From positions 62,001-126,000 of the forward strand of contig NZ_JBJYIN010000005.1 in assembly GCF_046237015.1 (NCBI RefSeq): a DNA stretch of 64,000 nucleotides, read 5' to 3'. The notes beneath the pieces were generated by a model. It ran no database searches and was not told where the DNA came from. It worked only from the letters and a program-made list of their open reading frames with translations. The stretch is from JBJYIN01 sp046237015 (lineage in GTDB: Bacteria; Pseudomonadota; Gammaproteobacteria; Enterobacterales; Enterobacteriaceae). Of the stretch, positions 1-9,512 are shown piece after piece. Position 1 is the first letter of the stretch. Every line of letters starts with the position of its first letter. Both the position numbers and the translations under genes were made by a program.

Positions 1-398
1 CAGCCCGCGCGGGCGTACAAGGGCGGGGATTTGCCGTGGTCGCAGCAGAAGTCCGTAACCTTGCACAACACTCAGCTTCCGCAGCAAAAGAGATCAAAAC
101 CCTGATTGATGCCAACGTGGAAAGCGTTAATTCTGGCAGCGTAATGGTGGAAAATGCAGGCAAACATATTCACGAGATGGTGAATGACGTTTTGCAGGTT
201 TCAACCATGCTTAAGGAAATCAGTACCGCGACCCGCGAACAAACATCGGCGCTGGGATTGATCAATACATCTATTGCCCAAATAGAAGAAATGACGCAGC
301 GTAATACCGATATGGTGACACACTCCACCGAAGCAGCAGAAGGGCTAAACCGTCAGGCGACGCGGTTGAACAGCGCCATTAACGTTTATGGTAATTAG
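1..398 (+). CDS. Methyl-accepting chemotaxis protein, C-terminal part (5' end outside window)
   Basis: The reading frame is already open at base 3 and runs to a TAA at 396-398, so this is the 3' end of a larger gene. The first residues read ARAGVQGRGFAVVAAEVR, the highly conserved hairpin tip of the MCP cytoplasmic signalling domain that contacts CheA and CheW. The rest is the descending coiled-coil helix, with the EQTSALGLINTSIAQIEEMTQ stretch typical of the methylation helix. It ends in INVYGN without a WxxF-type tether for CheR/CheB. Ligand-binding, membrane and HAMP parts lie upstream, so ligand and topology cannot be stated. The family call is very safe. Confidence 0.95.
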   Translation, partial: ARAGVQGRGFAVVAAEVRNLAQHSASAAKEIKTLIDANVESVNSGSVMVENAGKHIHEMVNDVLQVSTMLKEISTATREQTSALGLINTSIAQIEEMTQRNTDMVTHSTEAAEGLNRQATRLNSAINVYGN

Positions 399-529
399 AA
401 AAAACATTTAGTTACATTTAGTGTAATAAAACTGTGATGATCATTCTCATTTCCTACAATATTTAGCTGATGAAGATGGTTAAATTGTCGATAGTAGTTA
501 TACCTATGGACATCTTTTCTGGAGGGAAT

Positions 530-883
530 ATGTCAAATACCATTAGCAGCGTGAGCATATCGACATCAGCCAGTAATAACAGCAATAGCGAACAACAAAT
601 TGCACAGTTAAATAAACAAATCCAAACCCTGACAAAACAGGTGACTAAGCTAACAAAGTCGGCAGCTGAAGCAAAAACAGATGAAGAACGTCAGCAAATT
701 GAACAACAGCAACAAATGATTCAGGCGCAAATTCAAGCTTTACAAGCTCAAATTGCTCGGTTGCAAAGCGAAGCCTCAAAAAGTGAACTCACATCAAGCT
801 CAACTGACGCGGCGATTCAGCTAACTAAACCGGAAGGTGTTAACCTTCCTGATGAAAAAAGCCAGATTAATATCTACGTTTAG
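530..883 (+). CDS. FlxA-like coiled-coil protein
   Basis: A 117-residue soluble protein with no signal peptide or membrane segment. A Ser/Thr/Asn-rich N-terminus is followed, from about residue 20 to 85, by a Gln/Lys/Glu-rich coiled coil with repeated QIAQLNKQIQ and QIQALQAQIARLQ heptads, then a flexible tail. This matches the FlxA-like family; E. coli flxA is an FliA-dependent gene of unknown function. The start at 530 is preceded by GGAGGGAAT, a strong ribosome binding site; an in-frame ATG at 470 has none and was not used. It follows a chemoreceptor gene by about 130 bases, consistent with a motility context. I see no convincing FliA promoter directly upstream. Biochemical role unknown. 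Confidence 0.75.
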   Translation: MSNTISSVSISTSASNNSNSEQQIAQLNKQIQTLTKQVTKLTKSAAEAKTDEERQQIEQQQQMIQAQIQALQAQIARLQSEASKSELTSSSTDAAIQLTKPEGVNLPDEKSQINIYV

Positions 884-909
884 TCTCGCTTCCACCATAA
901 GAAGTTGTA

Positions 910-1036
910 TATACCCAAAATAATTCAAGTTGCGTGAAGGCGGCAACCGCACGAATCCCCAGGAGCTTACTCAGGTAAGTGACTGGGGTGAGTAAGGGCA
1001 GCCAACGCACAAGCAGCTTGAAGTATGACGGGTATA
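910..1036. repeat. ERIC (IRU) element, full length
   Basis: A 127-base element beginning TATACCCAAAATAATTCAAG and ending GAAGTATGACGGGTATA. The ends are inverted repeats of each other, and the core contains the ERIC signature GGAGCTTACTCAGGTAAGTG followed by ACTGGGGTGAG. ERICs are non-autonomous, transcribed palindromic elements of enterobacteria. It lies between convergent genes (the flxA-like gene on + and the ypeB-like gene on -), the usual site for these elements. Confidence 0.93.
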
Positions 1037-1064
1037 GGCATCGTTAAACGATGCCTTACTTCAT

Positions 1065-1295
1065 TCAAGAACTGCTTGTTCCTGTTCGCTTCAGCGGTTT
1101 AACTAAACCTTGCAAACCTTCTATTTTTATCGCCAGCGTCAATTGCATCAGTTCACCTAAACGCCCTTGTGGAAACTCGCCTTTGCGGGCAAACCATAAG
1201 AGATATTCTTCTGGCAGATCGATCAGTGCACGACCCTGATATTTGCCAAAAGGCATCTGCATATTGGCAATCTCAAGCAGATCCTCTTTTTCCAT
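1065..1295 (-). CDS. ypeB: DUF3820 family protein, YpeB-like
   Basis: A 76-residue protein, MEKEDLLEIANMQMPFGKYQ onward, with the DUF3820 core (MPFGKYxGxxLxDLPEEYLLWFxRKG-FPxGxLGxLM). E. coli ypeB lies directly after ligA, and here too the start codon is 4 bases past the ligA stop, so the two are probably co-transcribed. GGGG eight bases before the ATG at 1295 supports this start over the longer GYKR-containing frame, which would overlap ligA. Some members are annotated as quorum-sensing-regulated virulence factors, but the molecular function is not established. Confidence 0.8.
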   Translation of the reverse strand: MEKEDLLEIANMQMPFGKYQGRALIDLPEEYLLWFARKGEFPQGRLGELMQLTLAIKIEGLQGLVKPLKRTGTSSS

Positions 1296-1299
1296 TCGT

Positions 1300-3354
1300 T
1301 TATACCCCAAGCAGGCGAATCATTTCTGCTTCATCAATAACCTGGATCCCCAGTTCCTGCGCCTTAGTCAATTTAGATCCAGCCGCCTCACCCGCGATCA
1401 CCATATCCGTTTTCTTTGATACGCTACCACTCACCCTAGCACCTAATGCCGTTAGGCGATCTTTGGCTTCATCACGCGATAAAATACTCAATGACCCCGT
1501 TAACACCAGCGTTTTCCCCGCAAACGGGCTATCAATTTCTTCAGCTTTAACCATAACAGGTGCAGGCCAGTGAACATTGATATCATCGGGATCGATTAAC
1601 TCGTGGATCACTTTTTGGTTATGATCTTCATTGAGGAAATGGCGCACATGCGCTGCAACAACCTTCCCCACATCAGGTACCTCAAGTAACGCATCTTCAT
1701 CAGCAGCGAATAGCGCATCAAGAGAACCAAAATGTGCTGCCAGATTAGCGGCCGTCGCTTCACCCACATCACGGATGCCCAGTGCATACAGGAACCTTGC
1801 CAGCGTGGTGCTTTTTGCTTTTTGTAACGCATTCACCAAATTCTGCGCTGACTTTGGCCCCATACGATCAAGCCCGGTCAGGATACCGGCGGTTAGGCGG
1901 AACAGATCGGCTGGCGTTTCAACATATTGTTTCTCCACCAGTTGATCGATGATTTTATCGCCCATACCGTCAACATCCAGCGCCCGACGGGAAACAAAAT
2001 GCTTCAACGCCTCTTTACGTTGTGCGCCACAGATCAATCCTCCGGTACACCGCGTAACCGCTTCGCCTTCTACACGCTCAACATCAGATCCGCACACGGG
2101 GCAAGCAAGAGGGAAAACGATAGGTCGAGTATCTTGAGGACGTTCAGATTCGACCACACCAACGATCTGAGGGATCACGTCACCCGCACGACGCACAATC
2201 ACGCGATCGCCAATCTGTAAACTCAGGCGCTCAATTTCGTCCGCGTTATGTAATGTCGCATTACTTACAATCACACCAGCAACGGCGACAGGCTCCAGAC
2301 GTGCGACTGGCGTAATCGCACCGGTCCGACCAACCTGAAACTCCACATCGCGCACCCAGGTCAACTGTTCCTGGGCCGGAAACTTGAAAGCCACAGCCCA
2401 GCGCGGCGCTCGTGCAACAAACCCTAATCGCTCTTGTAAATCCAGCGAATCAACTTTGACAACCACGCCGTCAATATCAAACCCTAAAGAACTACGGGTT
2501 TGTTCGATCTGCCGATAAAAATCAAGTACCTCGGAGGAACCCGTGCATCGCTTAATTTTGTCACTAACTGGCAGCCCCCACATTTTGAATTGATTCAGGC
2601 GCTCCCAATGGCTTGCTGGCAGTTCACCACCTTCCAGTAAACCGACGCCATAACAAAAAAACGTCAGAGGGCGTTTAGCCGTTATACGAGGATCGAGCTG
2701 CCGCAGCGATCCAGCCGCCGCGTTACGCGGGTTGGCGAACACTTTACCGCCGGTGCGTCGCGCTTCCTCGTTCAGTTTTTCAAAACCACGGTGCTTCATG
2801 AACACTTCACCGCGCACTTCAACACGACGAGGAATATTATCGCCCTCAAGACGTAAGGGAATCGCCCCTACAGTACGGATATTACTGGTGATATTTTCAC
2901 CGGTTGTACCATCGCCACGTGTCGCCGCCTGCACCAAAACACCGTCTTCATACAACAAGCTAACGGCCAAACCATCCAGCTTTAATTCACAGCAAAATGT
3001 CAGGTCATCAGCGTTTTTCAACCTGTCGCCAATTCGCTTGCTGAACGCCAGATAGCTCTCTTCATCAAACACATTATCCAGCGACAGCATGGGGACTTCA
3101 TGGCGAACCTGTTCAAATGCCGACAATGGTGCTGCGCCAACACGTTGTGTAGGAGAGTCACTGGTCACCAGTTCAGGGTTCATCGCTTCCAGTGCTTTCA
3201 GCTCCTGCATGAGTTTGTCGTATTCAACATCGGGTATTTCTGGTGCGTCCTCAACGTGATATTTGTACTCATGGTGGCGTAATACTCGACGCAACTCCGC
3301 TACCCGCAGTGCGACCGCATTCACTTCGGCTGGTTCTTTCTTCACTGGTTTCAT
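1300..3354 (-). CDS. ligA: NAD-dependent DNA ligase LigA
   Basis: Seals nicks in duplex DNA with NAD+ as adenylate donor; essential for Okazaki fragment joining and repair. The 684-residue protein shows all LigA domains in order: Ia NAD-binding (HHEYKYHVEDAPEIPDVEYD), nucleotidyltransferase with the adenylated lysine in KLDG (Lys125), OB fold (GVIVSNATLHNADEI), a four-cysteine zinc finger (CPVCGSDVERVEG..CTGGLICGAQ), helix-hairpin-helix repeats and a C-terminal BRCT domain (FAGKTLVLTGSL). It is about 13 residues longer than E. coli LigA, at the N-terminus. The ATG at 3354 has AGGT immediately before it with no spacing, so a GTG nine bases further in (3345) is an alternative start. In E. coli the upstream neighbour is zipA; here it is hldE, 160 bases away. 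Confidence 0.97.
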   Translation of the reverse strand: MKPVKKEPAEVNAVALRVAELRRVLRHHEYKYHVEDAPEIPDVEYDKLMQELKALEAMNPELVTSDSPTQRVGAAPLSAFEQVRHEVPMLSLDNVFDEESYLAFSKRIGDRLKNADDLTFCCELKLDGLAVSLLYEDGVLVQAATRGDGTTGENITSNIRTVGAIPLRLEGDNIPRRVEVRGEVFMKHRGFEKLNEEARRTGGKVFANPRNAAAGSLRQLDPRITAKRPLTFFCYGVGLLEGGELPASHWERLNQFKMWGLPVSDKIKRCTGSSEVLDFYRQIEQTRSSLGFDIDGVVVKVDSLDLQERLGFVARAPRWAVAFKFPAQEQLTWVRDVEFQVGRTGAITPVARLEPVAVAGVIVSNATLHNADEIERLSLQIGDRVIVRRAGDVIPQIVGVVESERPQDTRPIVFPLACPVCGSDVERVEGEAVTRCTGGLICGAQRKEALKHFVSRRALDVDGMGDKIIDQLVEKQYVETPADLFRLTAGILTGLDRMGPKSAQNLVNALQKAKSTTLARFLYALGIRDVGEATAANLAAHFGSLDALFAADEDALLEVPDVGKVVAAHVRHFLNEDHNQKVIHELIDPDDINVHWPAPVMVKAEEIDSPFAGKTLVLTGSLSILSRDEAKDRLTALGARVSGSVSKKTDMVIAGEAAGSKLTKAQELGIQVIDEAEMIRLLGV

Positions 3355-3515
3355 ACCTGTTTTATCTGACGTGCTGCCATCTCGGCGTCATGATTTTCAT
3401 GAGTACCGACCGGGTAATACGCTACAACGATCGGTATTCATTCACTTACGGCTCAGACCAACTTGAATATTGGCTGACGATCTATTCAAACCGGCTCTCC
3501 AATCAGCCTAGTAGA

Positions 3516-4949
3516 CTATTTAGACTGGCTGGCTTTAATCGTATTGATAATATTGGTCGTAGAACAACCATCTTCAAAGTTTAGCACTTTGACCTCCCCA
3601 CCATTCGCCCACACTTCTTCACTACCTGCAATTTGGTGCGGTTGGTAATCCCCACCTTTCACCAGGACATCAGGCAAGATCTCTGCAATCAGGCGTTGCG
3701 GCGTATCCTCTTCAAAAGGAACAACCCAGTCTACCGATTCCAGTGCACCCAGCACGATCATCCGCTGCGGCAATGGGTTCACAGGGCGGGTAGGCCCTTT
3801 CAGACGCTGTGTGGAAGCATCACTGTTTACTGCGACAATTAATCGATCGCCAAGTTTACGGGCATTGGCCAAATAAGAAACGTGTCCGGCATGAAGAATG
3901 TCAAAACAACCATTTGTCATGACGACCTTTTCGCCACGCTGACGCGCCAGTTCAACAGCATCCTTTAGTTGCTGCTCACTCATTACGCCAAACCCGGTTT
4001 CAGCACGACCCCGAATCGCATTTTCCAGTTCAATCTGCGTGACGGTTGATGTTCCCAACTTACCGACAACGACACCAGCGGCAGCGTTAGCCAGGAAACA
4101 GGCTTCCTCTAGCGTGTTACCCGCCGCCAATGAGGCCGCAAGTACACCAATCACCGTATCCCCCGCCCCCGTCACGTCATACACTTCCTGTGCCTGAGTG
4201 GGTAAATGCAGCGGGTCTTTACCCGGTTGTAATAACGTCATACCTTGCTCTGAGCGGGTAATCAGCAGCGCAGATAGTTCATAGTCGGCGACTAACACCA
4301 TTCCACGAGCAACCAATTCATCGTCATTTTTACAACGACCCGCAACGGCTTCAAATTCGGATAAATTAGGCGTCAGCAAGGTTGCACCACGGTAACGTGA
4401 AAAATCCGTGCCTTTAGGATCGATTAACACAGGTACGCCCGCAGCCTTTGCGGTTTGAATCATTGTTTGAACATGAGCCAATGCCCCTTTCGCGTAGTCG
4501 GACAAGACCAATGCACCGATATGAGGTAGCGACTGTTGGATACGTTCGATCATGGGTTGTGGATCGACGCCATCAAACCCTTCTTCAAAATCCAGACGAA
4601 TAAGCTGTTGATTACGAGACAACACGCGCAGTTTAGTAATCGTTGGATGCGTCGGCACGGACACAAAATCACACTTCACGTTAACTTCGTTGAGCTTCGC
4701 GCTTAGCGCTCGCGCCGCATCATCAATTCCCGTCAAGCCAACCAAACGGGAGCCAGCTCCCAGCGATGCAATATTCATCGCCACATTTGCTGCGCCACCG
4801 GGACGTTCCTCAATGGTGTCAACCTTGACGACAGGCACCGGGGCTTCAGGGGAAATGCGGCTGGTTGGCCCATACCAATAACGATCCAACATCACATCAC
4901 CGACCACTAATACTCCCGCCTGGCGGAAGTCAGGTAGCGTAACTTTCAT
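3516..4949 (-). CDS. hldE: Bifunctional D-glycero-beta-D-manno-heptose-7-phosphate kinase / heptose-1-phosphate adenylyltransferase HldE
   Basis: Makes ADP-heptose for the LPS inner core: the N-terminal PfkB/ribokinase domain phosphorylates heptose-7-phosphate and the C-terminal domain adenylylates heptose-1-phosphate. Seen: RPGGAANVAMNIASLG substrate site, GAGDTVIG catalytic motif of PfkB kinases, and after about residue 340 a cytidylyltransferase-like fold with MTNGCFDILHAGHVSYL (HxGH motif). Starting at the ATG preceded by GGAG gives 477 residues, the E. coli HldE length; a longer in-frame start 45 bases upstream has no support. It follows glnE by about 50 bases in the same orientation, as in E. 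coli. Confidence 0.97.
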   Translation of the reverse strand: MKVTLPDFRQAGVLVVGDVMLDRYWYGPTSRISPEAPVPVVKVDTIEERPGGAANVAMNIASLGAGSRLVGLTGIDDAARALSAKLNEVNVKCDFVSVPTHPTITKLRVLSRNQQLIRLDFEEGFDGVDPQPMIERIQQSLPHIGALVLSDYAKGALAHVQTMIQTAKAAGVPVLIDPKGTDFSRYRGATLLTPNLSEFEAVAGRCKNDDELVARGMVLVADYELSALLITRSEQGMTLLQPGKDPLHLPTQAQEVYDVTGAGDTVIGVLAASLAAGNTLEEACFLANAAAGVVVGKLGTSTVTQIELENAIRGRAETGFGVMSEQQLKDAVELARQRGEKVVMTNGCFDILHAGHVSYLANARKLGDRLIVAVNSDASTQRLKGPTRPVNPLPQRMIVLGALESVDWVVPFEEDTPQRLIAEILPDVLVKGGDYQPHQIAGSEEVWANGGEVKVLNFEDGCSTTNIINTIKASQSK

Positions 4950-4998
4950 CCCATACTCCAAACTTATTTCGCATATTGCGCGTGATAATATCACAGCC

Positions 4999-7851
4999 TC
5001 AGCCTAACCATTTATTCCAGCTTTGTTGCACCTGCTGTCGTTCAGCAACGAATCGATCCTGACTGACACGACCGGATAGTTCCTGCAATGCCAAATGATG
5101 CAATTCATTCCGTAACGTGACATACGCCTGCGTTAGGGCATTCGCCTCACGTTCTTCCATCACACCATACTGCGCCATCAATTCAAGAATACGAACATTA
5201 TCAGACCAACGAGTAAGGCGTGGCTCGTGTGCCGCGTAACGCAACACCAGATATTGCGCGATAAACTCGATATCCGTAATGCCACCCGCATCCGTTTTCA
5301 AATCGAATAACGTACTGTCTTTATTTGCCAGATGCTGACGCATTTTTTCGCGCATATCGCGGACTTCCTTGCGCAACATCTCTGCGTCGCGCTCCCGGCA
5401 AAGGATGGCTCGTCGGATAGACTCAAATTGCTTTTGTACACCTGATTCACCATAAACCATACGTGCCCGTACCAAAGCCTGATGTTCCCAAGTCCAGGCT
5501 TCATTGCGCTGGTATTCATCGAATGCGTCAATGGTGCTCACTAACATACCTGCCGCCCCCGAAGGCCGCAGACGCGCATCAACCTCATACAAAATACCGG
5601 ACGATGTTCTCGTACTGAACAGATGCATAACACGCTGGGCAAGGCGTAGATAGAATTGACGACCATCAATACTACGTTCCCCCTCCGTCATGACATCAGG
5701 TGGACAATCAAGCAAAAAAACCAAATCAAGATCTGAGCTGTAACCCAACTCCCAACCGCCTAGTTTTCCATAGGCAATAACGACAAAACCACGGCCTTCA
5801 CGCTGTTGCAAATGTGACGGCTGACCATAACGCGCCACCATTTGCCCCCATGCCTGTTGCACAACGGCAGCAATAATCGCTTCAGCTAAATAGGTTAAGT
5901 GATCGCTTACTTTCATTACCGGAAGCACGCCGGCAATATCTCCCGCAGCAATTCTCAGTTGTTGCGCCTGTTTGAACTGGCGCACCGCTTCCAACTGTTG
6001 CTCTTCATCTTCTTCAGGAACACGCATCAGATATTGACGCAACTCATCAGAGTACGCCTCTAACGCAACCGGCTGATATAATGTTGCAGAATCAAGCAGT
6101 TCATCCAATAACAGCGGGTAATGCGCTAACTGACTGGCCACCATGGGCGAGGCCGCGCACAACCGAATCAGTTGAGCCAGTGCCGCGCGAGATTCAAGTA
6201 ATAATTCCAGATAGGTTGTACGCGTCACAATCCCCAGTAAAAGCGGGGTTAAACGTAACAGGATGGTATCGGCATCCTGCTGGATACACACTTCTGCCAG
6301 CAGGTTCGGCATCAACTGGTCCAGAACATCCCGACCACGCGGCCCAATCGTCCGTTTCGCGACATCCTGCCGAAACCCGATAATGGCGCGTAGTAATTTC
6401 TCACGTACTCCCTCCGTTAGATGAGGAGTCAACGGCGCCAAATCAGTATCGTCCAGCGTATCCTGCCACAAGCTGCTATAACTGGCGTGTTCAGGGATAT
6501 CATTACCGTCTGGCGCATCATCGCCGATTAAATCATCGAAGACATCGCGCACCGACTGCATGTGCCGCGCTAATATGCTTTGCAGCGCGGTCCAATCACT
6601 ACACCCCATTCCCCACGCCAATCGATGCTGGTTAAGCTCATCGGCAGGTAAGGTTTGCGTTTGCTCATCAGCAATCGCTTGCAACAAATTTTCCAGACGA
6701 CGTAAAAACAGATAAGACTCGCTGAGTGCAATCACCTGATCTGGCGTTAACAGACCCAACGTTCCGACATGTTGGAGCGTTGGCAGCAAAGCACGCTGTT
6801 GCAGGCCAGGTTCACGGCCACCGCGAATCAGTTGGAAAACCTGAGTGATAAATTCAATTTCGCGGATTCCGCCCGCGCCCAGTTTGATATTGTTGCGTAA
6901 ATCCCGACGACGCACTTCACGAGCAATCATACTTTTCATGTTGCGCAATGATTGGATAACACTGAAGTCAATGTAACGCCGGAAAACAAAAGGCTTCAGC
7001 GTGTTACGTAGTTCCTGACTATAGGCATCATCCCTGCTCCCCAGCAGTCGAGCCTTAACCATCGCATAGCGTTCCCAATCACGCCCCTGCTCCTGATAAT
7101 AATCTTCCATTGCGGCGAAACTGAGGACCAAAGGACCGCTGTCTCCAAAGGGACGCAAACGCATATCGACACGATAGACAAAGCCATCGACAGTTGGCTG
7201 ATCCAGAACCTTGATTAACCGTTGTCCCAATCGGGTAAAGAACTGGGCATTATCCAATTCACGCCGACCACCTTGTGTCTGACCATTCTCCGGGTAAGCA
7301 AAAATCAAATCGATATCGGAAGAGAAATTCAATTCCCCTCCTCCTAATTTTCCCATGCCCAGCACGAGCAAAGGCTGAGCGTCCCCTTGAGCATTACAAG
7401 GTGTTCCCCATTCGCGGCAACATGCCTGATACAACCAGTCCCTAGCAAAGATAATTAATGTCTCGGCCAACTCACTCAGTTGCTTAAGCGTTTGTTCAGT
7501 CGTACTGGTACCTAATGTCTGTGACCAAGCAACCCGGACCAGAATCCGTCGGCGAAACTGGCGCAACACGCGCATCAGCGCCGCTTCATCACTCACATCA
7601 GCTAACGCAGTGCTCAACCAGTCAGGATAGTGCCGCCATTCTTCCGGCTGTGGTGGTTGCTGATGGAGTATTTCCCACCATTCTGGATACATGGCCAACG
7701 CATCGCTGACGAAATCGCTTAATGCCAACACCGCGAGATCGGACTCGGTAACCGGCTCTACATGGGGAAGCGAATGCGGTAAACGCAACAACATCTGTTG
7801 AGCCTGTTCCGCCAATAATGCGGGCAACGATGGCGAAGGAAGTATCGGCAT
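4999..7851 (-). CDS. glnE: Bifunctional glutamine synthetase adenylyltransferase / deadenylase GlnE
   Basis: Controls glutamine synthetase by attaching and removing AMP in response to PII (GlnB) and glutamine. The 950-residue protein has two homologous nucleotidyltransferase halves. The N-terminal deadenylase half carries GMGKLGGGELNFSSDIDLIF near residue 165, and the C-terminal adenylylating half carries AYGKLGGWELGYSSDLDLVF near residue 695; both have the G-S-D-x-D metal site intact. Length matches E. coli (946). AGGGA precedes the ATG. Order ygiF-glnE-hldE is conserved with E. coli. Confidence 0.97.
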   Translation of the reverse strand: MPILPSPSLPALLAEQAQQMLLRLPHSLPHVEPVTESDLAVLALSDFVSDALAMYPEWWEILHQQPPQPEEWRHYPDWLSTALADVSDEAALMRVLRQFRRRILVRVAWSQTLGTSTTEQTLKQLSELAETLIIFARDWLYQACCREWGTPCNAQGDAQPLLVLGMGKLGGGELNFSSDIDLIFAYPENGQTQGGRRELDNAQFFTRLGQRLIKVLDQPTVDGFVYRVDMRLRPFGDSGPLVLSFAAMEDYYQEQGRDWERYAMVKARLLGSRDDAYSQELRNTLKPFVFRRYIDFSVIQSLRNMKSMIAREVRRRDLRNNIKLGAGGIREIEFITQVFQLIRGGREPGLQQRALLPTLQHVGTLGLLTPDQVIALSESYLFLRRLENLLQAIADEQTQTLPADELNQHRLAWGMGCSDWTALQSILARHMQSVRDVFDDLIGDDAPDGNDIPEHASYSSLWQDTLDDTDLAPLTPHLTEGVREKLLRAIIGFRQDVAKRTIGPRGRDVLDQLMPNLLAEVCIQQDADTILLRLTPLLLGIVTRTTYLELLLESRAALAQLIRLCAASPMVASQLAHYPLLLDELLDSATLYQPVALEAYSDELRQYLMRVPEEDEEQQLEAVRQFKQAQQLRIAAGDIAGVLPVMKVSDHLTYLAEAIIAAVVQQAWGQMVARYGQPSHLQQREGRGFVVIAYGKLGGWELGYSSDLDLVFLLDCPPDVMTEGERSIDGRQFYLRLAQRVMHLFSTRTSSGILYEVDARLRPSGAAGMLVSTIDAFDEYQRNEAWTWEHQALVRARMVYGESGVQKQFESIRRAILCRERDAEMLRKEVRDMREKMRQHLANKDSTLFDLKTDAGGITDIEFIAQYLVLRYAAHEPRLTRWSDNVRILELMAQYGVMEEREANALTQAYVTLRNELHHLALQELSGRVSQDRFVAERQQVQQSWNKWLG

Positions 7852-7906
7852 GGTGATTCCCTTGGTGCGTCACCCACTATCGTTGGCGGATGACGGCGAT
7901 TAACGG

Positions 7907-9241
7907 TTAATTTCCGGCACTATTCAACCAGAATGGCGACTGATCCAACGCATGTTTACGACAGGTTTCCAGATAAGTCGAGGGAGAATGCCCAATAGTA
8001 AACTGTTCGATAGCATGAATGAGGGCTCGCCAGCGTTCAATGTACGTTTCCACCTGTTCTACCGGATAAGCGCCAGATAACAAATAGAAAGCAAAAATGT
8101 TACGACGCAACCGCGGCAATTGCTGTTCATATTGCATTTCACTCAGCGAATTATTGAATGTACTTCGCAGATCGGCCGCACTTCGGCTCAGCATAATATC
8201 GGCAAAACGTTTGTAGGAACCCTGCAACCGGATGCGATCTTTGTTATCCATATAGTCGCGCCAGCCTGCTTTAATCAACCACGATGTGAGTACTAGCTTA
8301 CTTTTCAGATACTCTACGCTGTAGCACACCGTTTCAGCATCATCGGTCCCTTCAATTTTTGCCTCCAAACTGCTCAGCGCCGCCCGGAACAACGTCGTGA
8401 CCTTACGGGGAACCAGCCCTCCGACCAATACCAACATCTCCCGAATCAATGCACTCGCCTGAGGTAAGGCTTGGCGCGCTGACGTATTCCCCCTTACCCA
8501 CAATTCTTCATGATATTGCCAATGCGCCAATGCATATTCCAGCGCAGCCCCCACCGCTCTATCGATATTGGTTTTCGGTTCTACCGCAAGGACAGTGACA
8601 GGACGGCACTCGCGTATCGGGTTCCCTTTCGCGAGATGATATCCCCGTGCCGCTTTGCTGAGACTTCCTTGCCGCAACCCGCCAAAATCAGCAATTTCTT
8701 GAGCTAACTCAAGCAAATGTGACGTTTGCCCAACTTTGAGCTCCATCTCAAGCTCACAAAGCGGTTCACTCAATTCACCAGTCCGAATTTCTCCACGGTC
8801 GAGAGCAATCTCAATAATGCTCTGGTAGTAAGTGATCACCCACTTTTCTCGTGAAAAATCGGTGCTAAATAGCGGCACCAATGATTGCTGTAGGGCAACA
8901 AGATCACAATGTTCTGGCCAGATATCCGCAGGTAATAAGCTAAGATCCAGCTCAGCTTTTTCTAGCTCAATGTTATATTCCGGATGCTGATGTAACCCGC
9001 CAACCACTTTGCCTGCCGTTTTAGCTGTCATTTCGTAGCATTCATTCTCGCCACGAATGCGCAGACCAATGCCATGCTGACGCAAATAATTATCGGCTGT
9101 TTCATAGTAGGTGTTCGTCAACCGACGCGCCCGGAAGTATTCGCTCTGACTATATTCCCGCTGCCAATCAGCAAGCTGTTCGCGCAACGCATCCACATAG
9201 TCAGGGCGCACAATAAATTTCAGTTCTATTTCTTCACTCAT
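7907..9241 (-). CDS. ygiF: Inorganic triphosphatase YgiF (CYTH-CHAD)
   Basis: Hydrolyses tripolyphosphate in E. coli. The N-terminus begins EEIELKF, the ExExK metal/phosphate signature of the CYTH (triphosphate tunnel metalloenzyme) domain, which extends to about residue 200 (SLSKAARGYHLAKG). The second half is an alpha-helical CHAD domain rich in Arg and His that likely binds polyphosphate. The MSEEIELKF start gives 444 residues (E. coli 433); an ATG nine bases upstream is an alternative and neither has an ideal ribosome binding site. It ends 55 bases before glnE and is probably transcribed with it; it is divergent from ygiM as in E. coli. Confidence 0.95.
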   Translation of the reverse strand: MSEEIELKFIVRPDYVDALREQLADWQREYSQSEYFRARRLTNTYYETADNYLRQHGIGLRIRGENECYEMTAKTAGKVVGGLHQHPEYNIELEKAELDLSLLPADIWPEHCDLVALQQSLVPLFSTDFSREKWVITYYQSIIEIALDRGEIRTGELSEPLCELEMELKVGQTSHLLELAQEIADFGGLRQGSLSKAARGYHLAKGNPIRECRPVTVLAVEPKTNIDRAVGAALEYALAHWQYHEELWVRGNTSARQALPQASALIREMLVLVGGLVPRKVTTLFRAALSSLEAKIEGTDDAETVCYSVEYLKSKLVLTSWLIKAGWRDYMDNKDRIRLQGSYKRFADIMLSRSAADLRSTFNNSLSEMQYEQQLPRLRRNIFAFYLLSGAYPVEQVETYIERWRALIHAIEQFTIGHSPSTYLETCRKHALDQSPFWLNSAGN

Positions 9242-9512
9242 CACATTCATTCGCCTGCTTAACACCAATCACGCCAGTAAATAACATTTTACGTCGGCTT
9301 GCCACTGCTCCTTTTTTACCTGCGAACAAACGCGCATTTCTTACCCGCATTCAGAGCGCTATTTCCTGCTGAATGACCGGAAAAATACGGTTCTGGGACG
9401 AGCCGTCCGTCTGCCCTTCCAAGAGTAAGATAGTTCTCATTTCGGTTTAATCATTGCCTCGTCAGACTTAAGCCTCTACTATCAGCCCACAATCTCGCAA
9501 CATGATGATCTT

